Assembly: GCA_030066595.1 (NCBI GenBank)
Contig: JASJBI010000038.1
Location: 1 to 64,000 of the forward strand
DNA: 64,000 bases
Source of the DNA: Alphaproteobacteria bacterium
GTDB lineage: Bacteria > Pseudomonadota > Alphaproteobacteria > JAJFFI01
Direction of reading: 5' to 3'
The number at the start of each line of letters is the position of its first letter. The first letter of the stretch is position 1. The notes under the pieces are model-generated. The model did no database searches, was not told where the DNA came from, and was given only the letters and a program-made list of their open reading frames with translations. A program made the position numbers and the translations under genes. Shown piece after piece: positions 29,232 to 38,430 of the stretch.

Positions 29232-29996
29232 TCAGACCTCGATGACCATGCCGTCATAAGCCGGCTCGACGCCCGGCGGCAGCTCCGCGCAGAGCGTCCG
29301 GTAATCCATATCCACGTGCAGATTGGTCAAAATGGCGCGCTCGGGCTTGACCCGTCCGATCCATTCGAGGGTCTGGTCCAGGTGCGCGTGGCTCGGATGC
29401 GGCCGGTACCTCAGCGCATCGACGATCCAAACCCGCACGCCCGCCAGGGCCGCGAAGCCGTCCTCGGCCAGACCGTTCAAGTCGCAGGAATAAGCTATCG
29501 CGCCGAAGCGCAGGCCCAGGCTGTCGATCTCGCCGTGGCGCTGGCCGAAGGTGCCGATCTCCAGGCCGGCGATGGTGACCGGCGTGCCCGGGCCGATCTC
29601 GTGGCAGCGCGCGATCGGCGGATAGCCGCTGCCCGGCGGGGTCTCGAAGATGTACCCAAAGCGGCCGCGCAGAGACGCCAACGTGTAGGCGTCGCCATAG
29701 ATGTCGACCCGGTCCCGCCGGCGTAGCGCCAGGACCCGCAGGTCGTCGATGCCATGGGTCTGGTCGGCATGGTCATGGGTGTAGATCACGCCGTCAATCC
29801 GATCGACGGCCACGTCCAGGAGCTGTTGCCGGAGGTCCGGCGAGGTGTCGACCAGGACCGTCGTTCCCTCGTGCTGCGCCAGGATCGAGCAGCGGCTGCG
29901 CCGGTTGCGCGGCTCCGCCGGATCGCAAGCGCCCCAGTCGTTGCCGATCCGGGGCACGCCCCCGGAGCTGCCGCAGCCCAGGATCGTGATCTTCAT
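29232..29996 (-). CDS. Metallo-beta-lactamase-fold hydrolase, PhnP-like
   Basis: A 254-residue MBL-fold protein that starts MKITILGCGSSGGVPRIG and has the metal-binding THDHADQTHG motif, with further metal ligands probably in SCDLNGL and LTNLHVDMDY. It resembles PhnP-type cyclic phosphodiesterases and other RNase Z-related hydrolases. It overlaps tatD by four bases (ATGA), a very common arrangement in alphaproteobacteria (holB-metG-tatD-MBL). The context suggests housekeeping nucleic-acid or phosphodiester metabolism rather than phosphonate use, as no phn genes are present. Confidence 0.87.
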   Translation of the reverse strand: MKITILGCGSSGGVPRIGNDWGACDPAEPRNRRSRCSILAQHEGTTVLVDTSPDLRQQLLDVAVDRIDGVIYTHDHADQTHGIDDLRVLALRRRDRVDIYGDAYTLASLRGRFGYIFETPPGSGYPPIARCHEIGPGTPVTIAGLEIGTFGQRHGEIDSLGLRFGAIAYSCDLNGLAEDGFAALAGVRVWIVDALRYRPHPSHAHLDQTLEWIGRVKPERAILTNLHVDMDYRTLCAELPPGVEPAYDGMVIEV

Positions 29997-30787
29997 GCCG
30001 GCTGGGCGGACGGGCGCCGGGCCTTGCCGAACAGGCGAAAGAAGTTCTCGGTGGTGCGCTCGGCCAGCGCCGCCGGCGCGACGCCCAGAACGTCCGCGAC
30101 CGCGGCCGCGGTGTGGGCGACGAAGGCCGGCTCGTTGCGCCGCCCCCGCATCGGCACCGGCGCCAGATAGGGCGCGTCGGTTTCGACCAGCAGGCGGTCC
30201 AGCGGGATGTCCCGGATGATCTCGCGCAGCGGCCCGGCCTGCTTGAAGGTTGCGATGCCGGAGATCGAGATGTAGAGGCCGAGCGCCAGCGCGTCTTCCG
30301 CCATCTGGCGCGAGGTGCTGAAGCAGTGGATCACGCCGGTGAAGGGGCCCTCGCCGTGCGCTTCGCGCAGGATCGCGGCGGTGTCCGCGTCCGCGTCCCG
30401 CGTGTGCACGATCAGCGGCAGTCCGGTCTCCCGCGCCGCCTTTATGTGCGCGCGGAAGCTTTCTTGCTGGGCCGCGCGCGGGCTGTGCTCGTAGTAATAG
30501 TCCAGCCCGCTCTCGCCGATCCCGACCACCTTCTCGTCGTCGGCCAGCGCGATGAGCTTGTCGGGCACGCGCACCCCCTCGCCTGCTGCCTCATGGGGAT
30601 GGACGCCGACCGTGCAGTAGATATTGTCTCGCGCCGCGGCGATGGCGCGCACGGCGGCGAAGCGGGACAGATGGGTGCAGATGGTGACCATGGTCCCGAC
30701 GCCGGCGGCGCGCGCGCGCTCCAGCATCGCATCGAAATCCTCGGCGAAGTCTGGGAAATCCAAATGGCAGTGGCTGTCGACCAGCAT
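29993..30787 (-). CDS. tatD: TatD family metal-dependent DNase
   Basis: A 264-residue TIM-barrel metal-dependent hydrolase. MLVDSHCHLDFPDF carries the HxH metal motif, GVHPHEA and IGESGLDYYYE follow, then PLIVHTRDAD and the strand-8 aspartate in LVETDAPYLAP. Family members have 3'-5' exonuclease/DNase activity. It is translationally coupled on both sides: its ATG overlaps the metG stop by one base and its stop overlaps the start of the MBL-fold gene. Confidence 0.94.
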   Translation of the reverse strand: MLVDSHCHLDFPDFAEDFDAMLERARAAGVGTMVTICTHLSRFAAVRAIAAARDNIYCTVGVHPHEAAGEGVRVPDKLIALADDEKVVGIGESGLDYYYEHSPRAAQQESFRAHIKAARETGLPLIVHTRDADADTAAILREAHGEGPFTGVIHCFSTSRQMAEDALALGLYISISGIATFKQAGPLREIIRDIPLDRLLVETDAPYLAPVPMRGRRNEPAFVAHTAAAVADVLGVAPAALAERTTENFFRLFGKARRPSAQPA

Positions 30788-32361
30788 CAGCCCGCGCTCT
30801 CGGCCGTGGCCTCGGCCTCCACATAGCGCGGAAAGACGCCCTCGGGCTTCGGCAGCGGGGTGTTCTGAGTCAATGCCCCCTCCCCGCCCAGCGCCGCGAA
30901 GGCGCGCCGGTCCTCCGGCACCGCGAGTTGGTCGAGGATGCGCGCCGAGGCATCCGGCATGAATGGCTGGGTCAGGATGGCGATGTGCCGGATGGTTTCC
31001 GCCAACACATAAAGCACGGTCTGCATGCGCGCCGGATCCTCCTTGCGCAGCACCCAGGGCGCCTGCCGGTCCACATAGGCGTTGGCGGCGCGCACGACCG
31101 TCCAGATGGCCTCGAGCGCCTCGTGGAAGGCCTGCACGCGGATCACCCTGCGGACCGAATCGACCAGCTCCTGCGCCGCGGTCAGCAATGCCTGGTCGTC
31201 CTCGCTCAGCGCGCCTGGCGCCGGGACCTGCGCGCCGCAATTCTTGTTGATCATGGACAGCACGCGCTGGACCAGATTGCCCAGGTCGTTGGCGAGATCC
31301 CCGTTCAAGCGGTTGACCATGGCGCGGTGCGAGAAATCGCCGTCCTTGCCGAACGGCACCTCCCGCAGCAGGAAATAGCGCACCGGGTCGAGGCCGTAGT
31401 CCTCGATCAGATGATACGGGTCGATGATGTTGCCCAGGGATTTGGAGATCTTGTGACCCTCGTTGGTCCACCAGCCGTGTGCGAACACCCGCCGCGGCGG
31501 CTCGAGCCCGGCGGCCAGCAGGAAGGCCGGCCAATAGATGGCGTGAAAGCGCAGGATGTCCTTGCCGACCATGTGCAGATCGGCCGGCCAGTAGCGTGTG
31601 TATTCGGCGCACTCCGTGTCGGGGTATCCCGCCGCCGTCATGTAGTTGGTGAGCGCGTCCAGCCAGACATACATGATGTGGTCCGGATCGTCCGGCACCG
31701 GCACGCCCCATTTGAAGCTGGTGCGCGAGACCGACAGGTCGTGCAGGCCGCTCTTGACGAAGCTGATCACCTCGTTACGCCGGGTTTCGGGCGCCACGAA
31801 CGCGGGGTGATCGGCATAGAACTTCAGCAGCGGCTCCTGCCAGTCGGACAGCCGGAAGAAGTAACTCGGTTCCTCGACCCACTCGACCTCCGCGCCGGTG
31901 GGCGCGAGCTTGCCGCCGTCCGGGCCGTCGACCAACTCGGCCTCGGTGTAGTAGGCCTCGTCGCGCACCGCATACCAGCCGGCATAGGAGCCCAGATAGA
32001 TCTGGTCCCGGGCCTTGAGCGCGCGCCACAGCGCCTGGCAGGCGTCCTTGTGTCGCTGCTCGGTGGTGCGGATGAAGTCGTTGTTCGAGAAGTTCATGGC
32101 CCGGGCCAGGTCGCGGAAGTTCTGCGAGACCTGGTCCGTGAAGGCCTGCGGGTCCATGCCGGCGGCGCGGGCCGACTTCTCCACCTTCTGGCCGTGCTCG
32201 TCGGTGCCGGTCAGAAACATCACGTCATAGCCATCGAGCCGCATGAAGCGCGCCAGCACGTCACACGCCAGCGTGGTGTAGGCGTGGCCGATATGGGGGG
32301 CGTCGTTGACGTAGTAGATCGGCGTCGTGACGTAATATCTCTCTCTGGCCTTGGCGGCCAT
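30787..32361 (-). CDS. metG: Methionyl-tRNA synthetase
   Basis: Class I aminoacyl-tRNA synthetase charging tRNA-Met. The 524 residues contain TPIYYVNDAPHIGHAY (HIGH motif at about 23-26), FLTGTDEHGQKVEKSA, HGWWTNEGHKISKSLGN (KMSKS variant KISKS) and the anticodon-binding helical domain. There is no C-terminal EMAP-type tRNA-binding extension, matching the short alphaproteobacterial form. The start at 32361 is supported by GGGAG about 9 nt upstream. It is part of the minus-strand dacA-tmk-holB-metG-tatD run. Confidence 0.96.
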   Translation of the reverse strand: MAAKARERYYVTTPIYYVNDAPHIGHAYTTLACDVLARFMRLDGYDVMFLTGTDEHGQKVEKSARAAGMDPQAFTDQVSQNFRDLARAMNFSNNDFIRTTEQRHKDACQALWRALKARDQIYLGSYAGWYAVRDEAYYTEAELVDGPDGGKLAPTGAEVEWVEEPSYFFRLSDWQEPLLKFYADHPAFVAPETRRNEVISFVKSGLHDLSVSRTSFKWGVPVPDDPDHIMYVWLDALTNYMTAAGYPDTECAEYTRYWPADLHMVGKDILRFHAIYWPAFLLAAGLEPPRRVFAHGWWTNEGHKISKSLGNIIDPYHLIEDYGLDPVRYFLLREVPFGKDGDFSHRAMVNRLNGDLANDLGNLVQRVLSMINKNCGAQVPAPGALSEDDQALLTAAQELVDSVRRVIRVQAFHEALEAIWTVVRAANAYVDRQAPWVLRKEDPARMQTVLYVLAETIRHIAILTQPFMPDASARILDQLAVPEDRRAFAALGGEGALTQNTPLPKPEGVFPRYVEAEATAESAG

Positions 32362-32453
32362 GGCATCGCTCCCGGGCTGCGCATGCGGCCCCTGGAACAT
32401 AAGCGATGGCCCCGCGAAATCCAGCGGTTTCCAGATACCCCGACGGGCGCGGT

Positions 32454-33548
32454 TCAGCGCTTGGGCTTGGCTGACCGCAGGGCGGAATCAACGGCCAGAA
32501 TGGCGCTCAGCAGGACCTGCTTGCGGTCGAGATTGGCCCGCTCCTCTTGCGCGAAGAGGGTCGTGATGTCCTCCCACAGGCCCCCTGCCCTGGCCCGCGG
32601 CGAAAGCCGCGTCGCGGCGAGGGAGGCGCTCCCCTCCCCTGCATCCGGTGGCGCGGCGGCCCCCGTCGCGGCGGCGCGGGTGACCTCGGCCACCCAGTCC
32701 CGCAGCAGGCCGCAGGTCACCCGATAGGCGTCCTGCGCCGCGGGCTTTGCCAGGCGGTCGCAGAGCGCGTGAACCGCAGGCACATCCATCCTGGGCAGAC
32801 GGCCGAGAATCGCGCCGAGCTCCCGGCGCAGCGCCACGCCGTCCAGCGCCGCGAAGCTCAAGGCGCGCCCGGCCGAGCCTTTGGCCAGGCGCAGCAGCGC
32901 CTCCCGGTCGTCGCCCGCGAGCTCCGGCCGCTGGGCCGCCAGCACGGCGCGGAGGTCATCTTGCCCAAGCGCGGGCAGATGCAATCGGCGGCATCGGGAC
33001 CGGATCGTCGGCAACAGCCGGCCGGGAGCAGAGGTAATAATAAAAATCAGTGAATTGTGGGGTGGTTCTTCAAGCGGTTTCAGAAGAGAATTCGCCGCCG
33101 CGCGGCTCATCAACTCGGCGTCGTCGACGATCACCACCCGCCAGCCGCCCTCCGCTGCCGTGAGCCGAAAGAAGGCGCCCATCTTGCGCGTGTCGTCCAC
33201 CGAGATCTCGGTCCGGGGCCGGCCGGTCTTTTCGTTGATCCCGCGCTCGATGTACACCACGTCGGCGTGGCCGCAGGACGCGATCCGGCGAAACACCGGG
33301 TGCGCCGCGTCGAGGGCGAGCGCGTCCGGCTCTGCCCCGTTCCGGCCTTCGCCGCCGGCCAGCAGCCAGCGCGTGAAGCGGACCGCGAGCGTGGCCTTGC
33401 CCACCCCCTTGGGCCCTGTCAGCAGCCAGGCATGATGCATACGGCCGGATCGGTAAGCCGCCAGCAAGGCGCGCTCCGCCGCCGCCTGGCCGAACAGGTC
33501 GGGCGTTTCCAAGGGCGACAGCACGGGCAGGTCGGCGGCGTCAGTCAC
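32454..33548 (-). CDS. holB: DNA polymerase III subunit delta prime
   Basis: Clamp-loader subunit that helps load the beta sliding clamp during replication. The 364 residues begin with LSPLETPDLFGQAAAERALL and have a P-loop GPKGVGKAT, followed by VVIVDDAELMSRAAANSLLKPLEEPP (Walker B-like and the conserved sensor helix) and an SRC motif in TIRSRCRRLHLP. The GTG start overlaps the end of tmk by 8 nt, so translation is likely coupled. The tmk-holB pairing is widespread in bacteria. Confidence 0.93.
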   Translation of the reverse strand: MTDAADLPVLSPLETPDLFGQAAAERALLAAYRSGRMHHAWLLTGPKGVGKATLAVRFTRWLLAGGEGRNGAEPDALALDAAHPVFRRIASCGHADVVYIERGINEKTGRPRTEISVDDTRKMGAFFRLTAAEGGWRVVIVDDAELMSRAAANSLLKPLEEPPHNSLIFIITSAPGRLLPTIRSRCRRLHLPALGQDDLRAVLAAQRPELAGDDREALLRLAKGSAGRALSFAALDGVALRRELGAILGRLPRMDVPAVHALCDRLAKPAAQDAYRVTCGLLRDWVAEVTRAAATGAAAPPDAGEGSASLAATRLSPRARAGGLWEDITTLFAQEERANLDRKQVLLSAILAVDSALRSAKPKR

Positions 33549-34233
33549 CGTCGGAGAGTAGCCTCACCTTCAACCGGTCCGCAATCGCGCCGCACACGGC
33601 GCGGTGCACGGCGTCCTCCGGCTGGGCCGCATCAATGACGGCGCAGCGTTGCGGGTCCCGGCGCGCAATGTCCAAGAACCCGTCGCGGAGCCTCTGGTGG
33701 AACGCCCGATCCATGCGTTCGTAACGATCCTCGGCCGCGGATTGAACGGTCTGCCTGTTGCTGGCGCGGGCTAGCCCGGACGCCGGGTCGAGATCCAGGA
33801 TCAGGCTCAGATCGGGCGCAAAGTCGCCCAGAACGAGGCGGCACAGGGCCTCGATCGGCGCCCGCCCAAGGCCGTGCCCATAGCCTTGATAGGCCATGGT
33901 GGAGTCGGCGAACCGGTCGGTAATGACCCAGCGGCCCTCGGCGAGCGCCGGTCGCACGGTGGTCTCGACATGCTCGCGCCGGGCGGCGAAATGCAACAGC
34001 GCCTCGGTCAATGGGTCCCATCGGTCGACGGCACCCTCGACCAAGAGGCGTCGGATCTCTTCGGCGGCGGACGATCCGCCAGGTTCCCGGGTGGCCAGGC
34101 AGGCGATGCCAGACGCCTGCAGGCGTGCTTGCAGCAGGCCGACCTGCGTCGACTTGCCGGCCCCCTCCCCGCCTTCGAAGCTGATGAACCGGGCCGGACT
34201 GCGCCCCGGTCCGTCGGGCTCCGCAGCGGTCAC
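33541..34233 (-). CDS. tmk: Thymidylate kinase
   Basis: Phosphorylates dTMP to dTDP. The 230 residues include the P-loop FISFEGGEGAGKSTQ, the TREPGGSSAAEEIR substrate motif, VITDRFADSTMAYQGYGHG (DR motif) and the lid region ASNRQTVQSAAEDRYERMD. The GTG start overlaps the dacA stop codon by four bases (GTGA). Dac-Tmk-HolB-MetG order is common in alphaproteobacteria and ties cell-wall, nucleotide and replication genes into one transcript. Confidence 0.95.
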   Translation of the reverse strand: MTAAEPDGPGRSPARFISFEGGEGAGKSTQVGLLQARLQASGIACLATREPGGSSAAEEIRRLLVEGAVDRWDPLTEALLHFAARREHVETTVRPALAEGRWVITDRFADSTMAYQGYGHGLGRAPIEALCRLVLGDFAPDLSLILDLDPASGLARASNRQTVQSAAEDRYERMDRAFHQRLRDGFLDIARRDPQRCAVIDAAQPEDAVHRAVCGAIADRLKVRLLSDGD

Positions 34234-35432
34234 TGGAACATGTCCTCGACCAGGCGTTTTAGATTGGCGGTTGCCCGGCCGAGAAATCCCGCCCGCGCCA
34301 CGTCGCTCGCGGCGACCAGTGGGAACTCCCGCGCAGGCGCCCCCGGCGCGCTGACCCGCAAGACGGCGACCGGGTCGCCCTTCCGGACCGGCGCCGGCAG
34401 CGGGCCCTGATAAACGGTCGTCACCTTCATCGACGACCGGCCCGCGCGGGGCAGTGAGACGGTGACATTGCTCACGGTCGCGAGCGGAACGCTCGCCCGC
34501 TCGCCGAGCCAGACCTCCGCCGTTTCCACGGTGTCCCCGGCGCCGAACAGCGGATAGTTTGCGAAGGCGCGAAAGCCCCAACTCAGGAGCCGCGCCGATT
34601 CCGACGACCGTACCCGCACGCTCTCCAGTCCGTTGACCACCAGGATCAGCCGCCGTCCGTCCCGCTCCGCCGATGCCGCCAGGCCGAAGCCACCCGCTCG
34701 GGTCTGCCCGGTCTTGAGCCCGTCCGCGCCCAATTGCGGCCTATAGAGCAAGGGGTTGCGATTGTTCTGCGGCTTCATCTTGCCGTAGCGGAAGGACGTT
34801 TCGGCAAAGTAATGATAGTACTCGGGGAAGTCCTCGATCAGGCGCCGCGACAGGGTCGCGATGTCCGCGGCGGTCATGTACTGATCCGCATCGGGCCACC
34901 CGGTCGAGTTCGTGAAATTGCTGTTCGTGAGGCCGATTTCGTCCGCCATCTTGTTCATGCGCGCGGCGAACTCCTCTTCGGTGCCGGCCAGGCCTTCGGC
35001 GATCACAACGGAGGCGTCGTTGCCGGAATGCACGATGATGCCGCGTATCAGATCTTCGACCCGGACCTTGGTCTTGACCTTGACGAACATCTTGGAGCCG
35101 CGCATCCGCCAGGCTTTCTTGCTCACCGCGAACTCATCGTCGAGCTTGATCCGGCCTGACTTCAAGCCGTCGAAGAGCAGATAGATGGTCATCAGCTTGG
35201 CCATCGACGATGGCGCCATGGGCTGATCCGCGGCCTTGTCGAACAACACCTGACCGGTGCTCATATCCACCAGGATCGCCTGCTTCGCCCTGGTCTCGAG
35301 GGCCGCGGCGGCGTTGGCGACGAAGATGGCCATCAGCCAGACGACGCACGCGGCGGCGAGCGGGACGAGCGCCCTGATCACCGGATTGAGAGGGGCTGAC
35401 GCGAGACCGGGCTGTCCGGAACGGGTCGCCAT
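34230..35432 (-). CDS. dacA: D-alanyl-D-alanine carboxypeptidase (penicillin-binding protein 5/6 family)
   Basis: Periplasmic serine DD-carboxypeptidase that trims the terminal D-Ala from peptidoglycan stem peptides. The 400 residues begin with a hydrophobic signal region (about 20-44, LVPLAAACVVWLMAIFVANA) and carry all three active-site motifs: SMAK (Ser76-Lys79), SGN (136-138) and KTG (240-242). A C-terminal beta-rich domain and a helical end (LKRLVEDMFQ) suggest membrane association. An in-frame GTG at 35438 is an alternative start. It begins 9 nt before the end of rlpA's downstream region, so rlpA and dacA are probably in one operon. Confidence 0.94.
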   Translation of the reverse strand: MATRSGQPGLASAPLNPVIRALVPLAAACVVWLMAIFVANAAAALETRAKQAILVDMSTGQVLFDKAADQPMAPSSMAKLMTIYLLFDGLKSGRIKLDDEFAVSKKAWRMRGSKMFVKVKTKVRVEDLIRGIIVHSGNDASVVIAEGLAGTEEEFAARMNKMADEIGLTNSNFTNSTGWPDADQYMTAADIATLSRRLIEDFPEYYHYFAETSFRYGKMKPQNNRNPLLYRPQLGADGLKTGQTRAGGFGLAASAERDGRRLILVVNGLESVRVRSSESARLLSWGFRAFANYPLFGAGDTVETAEVWLGERASVPLATVSNVTVSLPRAGRSSMKVTTVYQGPLPAPVRKGDPVAVLRVSAPGAPAREFPLVAASDVARAGFLGRATANLKRLVEDMFQ

Positions 35433-35441
35433 GAGCACGGA

Positions 35442-36338
35442 TCAGTCTGCTACGACGCGTGCGTTGGCGACCCCGGCCTGTGCCAAGCGCAGGCGCAGGC
35501 GATCGGCCTCTCCTTTGCCTTTGGCCGGACCCAGCCGCACTTTATAGAGCGTGCGCCCGCCGCGGGGCGCCTCGACGATATGGGCCGGCGCCAGATCGGA
35601 GAGGCGGTCGCGCAGGCGATCGGCGTTCCGGCGGTCGGCAAACGCACCGGCCTGGACGTAGAAGCGTTCGGTCGGCGTGCCCGCAGGCACGGCCACGGTC
35701 CCCGGATCGGTCTCTGCCGGAACCGGCACATTCGGCGGCGCCAGATCCTCGCGCTTCACCACTTGGCGCGGCGCCGAGTTGGCGGGCTCGGCCGGCGTCG
35801 CCCGGACCGATTTTGCCTTCGCTTCGAGCGCTACCACCCGGCTCTCGTCCGGCAGGACGCGGACCCGCACGCGGGCGGTCCCGGCCCGCTCGAAGCCGAG
35901 GAGCTGGGCCCCGCGACGCGAGAGGTCGAGCACACGGTTTCGGGCGAACGGGCCCCGGTCGTTGACCCGCGCTGTGATCGTGCGGCCGTTCTGCAAATTG
36001 GTCACCTCGACCATGCTCGGCATCGGCAGGGTCCGGTGCGCCGCGCTCACCTTGTTCATGTCGAAGACCTCGCCATTGGCGGTCTGGCGGCCGTGAAACT
36101 GTGCTCCGTACCAGGAGGCCATGCCGACTTCGTCGTAGGTTTCGTCCACGGCCGGGTAGTACCAGACCCCCTCGATCTCGTAGGGATTGCCCACCTTGTA
36201 GATACCGATCTCCGGCGGTTCGCCCGACGGCGGGGCACAGGCCGCAAGTCCGAGGATCAGGACAGCGACCAGGGTCGACGCCGCGGGATACGGGCGAGCG
36301 GGAGTCGAAGAGAGCGGGGGAAGCGGCGCGATCAACAT
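35442..36338 (-). CDS. rlpA: RlpA septal ring lytic transglycosylase-like lipoprotein with SPOR domain
   Basis: A 298-residue outer-membrane lipoprotein candidate: hydrophobic segment and lipobox LILGLAAC end the signal peptide at about residue 35. The double-psi beta-barrel domain follows (GMASWYGAQFHGRQTANGE, ARVNDRGPFARNRVLDLSR), and a C-terminal SPOR domain (about 220-298, FYVQAGAFADRRNADRLRDR) would target denuded septal peptidoglycan. RlpA cleaves such glycans in Pseudomonas. It is followed by dacA after 9 nt and preceded by mltB, making a cell-wall remodelling cluster. Confidence 0.92.
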   Translation of the reverse strand: MLIAPLPPLSSTPARPYPAASTLVAVLILGLAACAPPSGEPPEIGIYKVGNPYEIEGVWYYPAVDETYDEVGMASWYGAQFHGRQTANGEVFDMNKVSAAHRTLPMPSMVEVTNLQNGRTITARVNDRGPFARNRVLDLSRRGAQLLGFERAGTARVRVRVLPDESRVVALEAKAKSVRATPAEPANSAPRQVVKREDLAPPNVPVPAETDPGTVAVPAGTPTERFYVQAGAFADRRNADRLRDRLSDLAPAHIVEAPRGGRTLYKVRLGPAKGKGEADRLRLRLAQAGVANARVVAD

Positions 36339-36426
36339 ATTTGATAGTCCCAACGATGGCTCGTCAGGGCCGAAGTTATATCTTTGAATGGTTAAAAATA
36401 ACAAACAGATGGCGAGAATGAGGCGG

Positions 36427-37407
36427 TCATTCTCGAGTGACTTGGTCGGACAGGATGCCAACCGCAAGGGCGAAATAGTCCGATGGATTCCACCTGCGGA
36501 TGACGTTGAAGTTCTGATAGGCGAAATAGGACGGCCCGGCCCGGCCGTCGGGCGCGATCACCGACGCCATCAGATCGCCCCCACCCGTTCGCGCCTTCAC
36601 GCCCCGCTTCTTCCAGACGCTGATCTTCTTCCGCGTCTTGCGGCCCGTGAGCGAGTGGTCGAACCCGGCCGGCAGGGTCACCGGGCGGCCCCAGCGCTGA
36701 CCCCGGACCCAGCCGTTGCTGGCCAGGTAGTTGGCCGCCGAGGCGAACACGTCGGCTTCGGTCCGCCAGATGTCGCGGCGGCCGTCGCCGGTGTGGTCCA
36801 CCGCATAGGCGCGGAAGCTCGACGGCATGAACTGGCTCTGCCCCATGGCGCCGGCCCAGGAACCCCGCATGCTGGCGCGCGAGATATGCCCCTCGTCCAG
36901 AATCCGCAGCGCGTCCATCAGCTCCTTGCGGAAGAACTTGCTGCGCCGACCGTCATAGGCCAGCGTCGCCAGCGAGCGAATGACGTCGAAATCTCCGGTC
37001 CGGGTGCCATAGCGCGTCTCGACCCCCCACAGCGCCACGATGATCTGTGGCGGCACCCCATAGCGCGCGCTCACCTGGTTGAGCAGGGCGCGATGCTGCC
37101 GCAGCTTCTCGCGGCCAACCGCCACCTGTTTCTCCGTGACGACCCGGTCGAGATATTGGGCGAAGGTCAGCGTGAATTCCGGCTGCTTGCGGTCGAGCTT
37201 GATCACCCTTGGGTCCGGGGTCAGGTCCGCAAAGGCTGTATCGACCGTGCCGTTGGAGACGCCCAAGCTCAGCGCTTCCTCCCGCGCGCCCTGCAGCCAA
37301 GTGTCGAAATCCTGGTTGGCCTGGGCTTGGGCCGGGGCGCCGGCCGTCATGGCCAGCGATGTCCAGAGGGCGAGCGCGGTAATTATTTTCAGGCTTTGAC
37401 GCTGCAC
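36427..37407 (-). CDS. mltB: Lytic murein transglycosylase B family protein
   Basis: A 326-residue periplasmic MltB-type transglycosylase that cleaves glycan strands to form anhydro-muropeptides. It has a Sec signal peptide (ALALWTSLAMTAGAPAQAQA) with no lipobox, then IIVALWGVETRYG containing the catalytic Glu, GSWAGAMGQSQFMPSSFRAYA and YLASNGWVRGQRWGRPV. The start is GTG at 37407. It lies 88 nt upstream of rlpA and probably heads the minus-strand rlpA-dacA-tmk-holB-metG-tatD series. Confidence 0.93.
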   Translation of the reverse strand: MQRQSLKIITALALWTSLAMTAGAPAQAQANQDFDTWLQGAREEALSLGVSNGTVDTAFADLTPDPRVIKLDRKQPEFTLTFAQYLDRVVTEKQVAVGREKLRQHRALLNQVSARYGVPPQIIVALWGVETRYGTRTGDFDVIRSLATLAYDGRRSKFFRKELMDALRILDEGHISRASMRGSWAGAMGQSQFMPSSFRAYAVDHTGDGRRDIWRTEADVFASAANYLASNGWVRGQRWGRPVTLPAGFDHSLTGRKTRKKISVWKKRGVKARTGGGDLMASVIAPDGRAGPSYFAYQNFNVIRRWNPSDYFALAVGILSDQVTRE

Positions 37408-37863
37408 AGGCAGAGTTGCTCCGCGCTCGGGACCAGTGGCCGGGTTGGTGCTCTAGCCGGCCCCGCTTGTGCCACAGGCGAACGCCGAGCGCAATTCTTC
37501 CTGCCGGGTCGCGGCCCGCCGGCGCCAGGTTTGAGCCGCAAACGGGATCGACGTTCGAGCCGTGTGCAGGCTGGCGCCCGGGTCTCGGCGCCCGGCGCTG
37601 CGTCCCGGAGCATGCGCTCGTCAACCAGTTGATCTGTCCTTGATCTTGAAATAACCAAATATATATCACATTAGTAATAGAAATGTTATTATGAAAATCA
37701 ATATCAACGCCTTGAATATTTGGTGATTATTCGTTGTTCTTCAAACTTTATTAAACATGCCGGGCATACCTTCCCTTTCGGGGACCTTGCGCGGCGTGCG
37801 TTCTGTCAATTCAGAGCGCAGGCCCATCTGAGCCGCTGGGAATTGCTGAAGGAGAGTCGGGGC
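37408..37863 (+). promoter_or_regulatory. 456-nt divergent intergenic region with an AT-rich core and inverted repeat
   Basis: This interval separates divergent mltB and the PAS gene. Bases 37645-37760 are markedly AT-rich compared with the surrounding DNA. CCAAATAT at 37655-37662 and ATATTTGG at 37716-37723 form an inverted repeat that extends imperfectly outward, enclosing about 53 nt. No gene with a plausible ribosome binding site was seen. It probably holds the promoters of both flanking genes, but I could not assign boxes with confidence. Confidence 0.5.
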
Positions 37864-38388
37864 ATGGCGAAGTACGCAGCAACGCCAACCAACAATGAGG
37901 CCACGTTCGGGACCGACGAGATCATCGTCAGCAAGACCGACCCCAAGGGCCGAATCACTTACGCCAACGACGTGTTCCGCCGGGTCGCCCAGTTCTCCGA
38001 AAAAGAGCTGATCGGCGAGCCGCACAGCCTGGTCCGCCATCCGGACATGCCGCGCGCGGTCTTCAAGCTGCTCTGGGACACGCTGGAGAGCGGCTCCGAG
38101 ATCTTCGCCTATGTGAAGAACATGGCCCGCAACGGCGACTACTACTGGGTGCTCGCCCATGTGACGCCGAGCTTCGATCAGGACAACAACATCGTCGGCT
38201 ATCATTCCAACCGCCGCTGTCCGACTCCCGAGGCTATCGCCAAGATCGAGCCGATCTACCAGCAGCTTCTGGAGATCGAGAACAAGAACCCGGACAGAAA
38301 ACAGGGCATGGAGCAGGCCTTTCAGGCGATGGTCGACCTGCTCAAGGAAAACGGCGTGAGCTACGACGAGTTCGTGTTCTCGCTCTAG
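37864..38388 (+). CDS. Aer-like PAS domain protein
   Basis: A 174-residue soluble protein with a single PAS domain. The segments DPKGRITYANDVFRRVAQFS, LVRHPDMPRAVFKLLWDTL and NGDYYWVLAHVTP closely follow the FAD-binding PAS domain of the aerotaxis receptor Aer. Unlike Aer it has no membrane segment or signalling domain; a helical tail (about 130-174) ends the protein. GGAG lies upstream of the ATG. The next gene, after 42 nt, encodes a soluble chemoreceptor, so the pair may act as a split aerotaxis sensor. Flavin binding is inferred from the family only. Confidence 0.85.
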   Translation: MAKYAATPTNNEATFGTDEIIVSKTDPKGRITYANDVFRRVAQFSEKELIGEPHSLVRHPDMPRAVFKLLWDTLESGSEIFAYVKNMARNGDYYWVLAHVTPSFDQDNNIVGYHSNRRCPTPEAIAKIEPIYQQLLEIENKNPDRKQGMEQAFQAMVDLLKENGVSYDEFVFSL

Positions 38389-38430
38389 CGCCAAACGATG
38401 GATGATCTGACCGACCGCAGGAGCCCGTCC

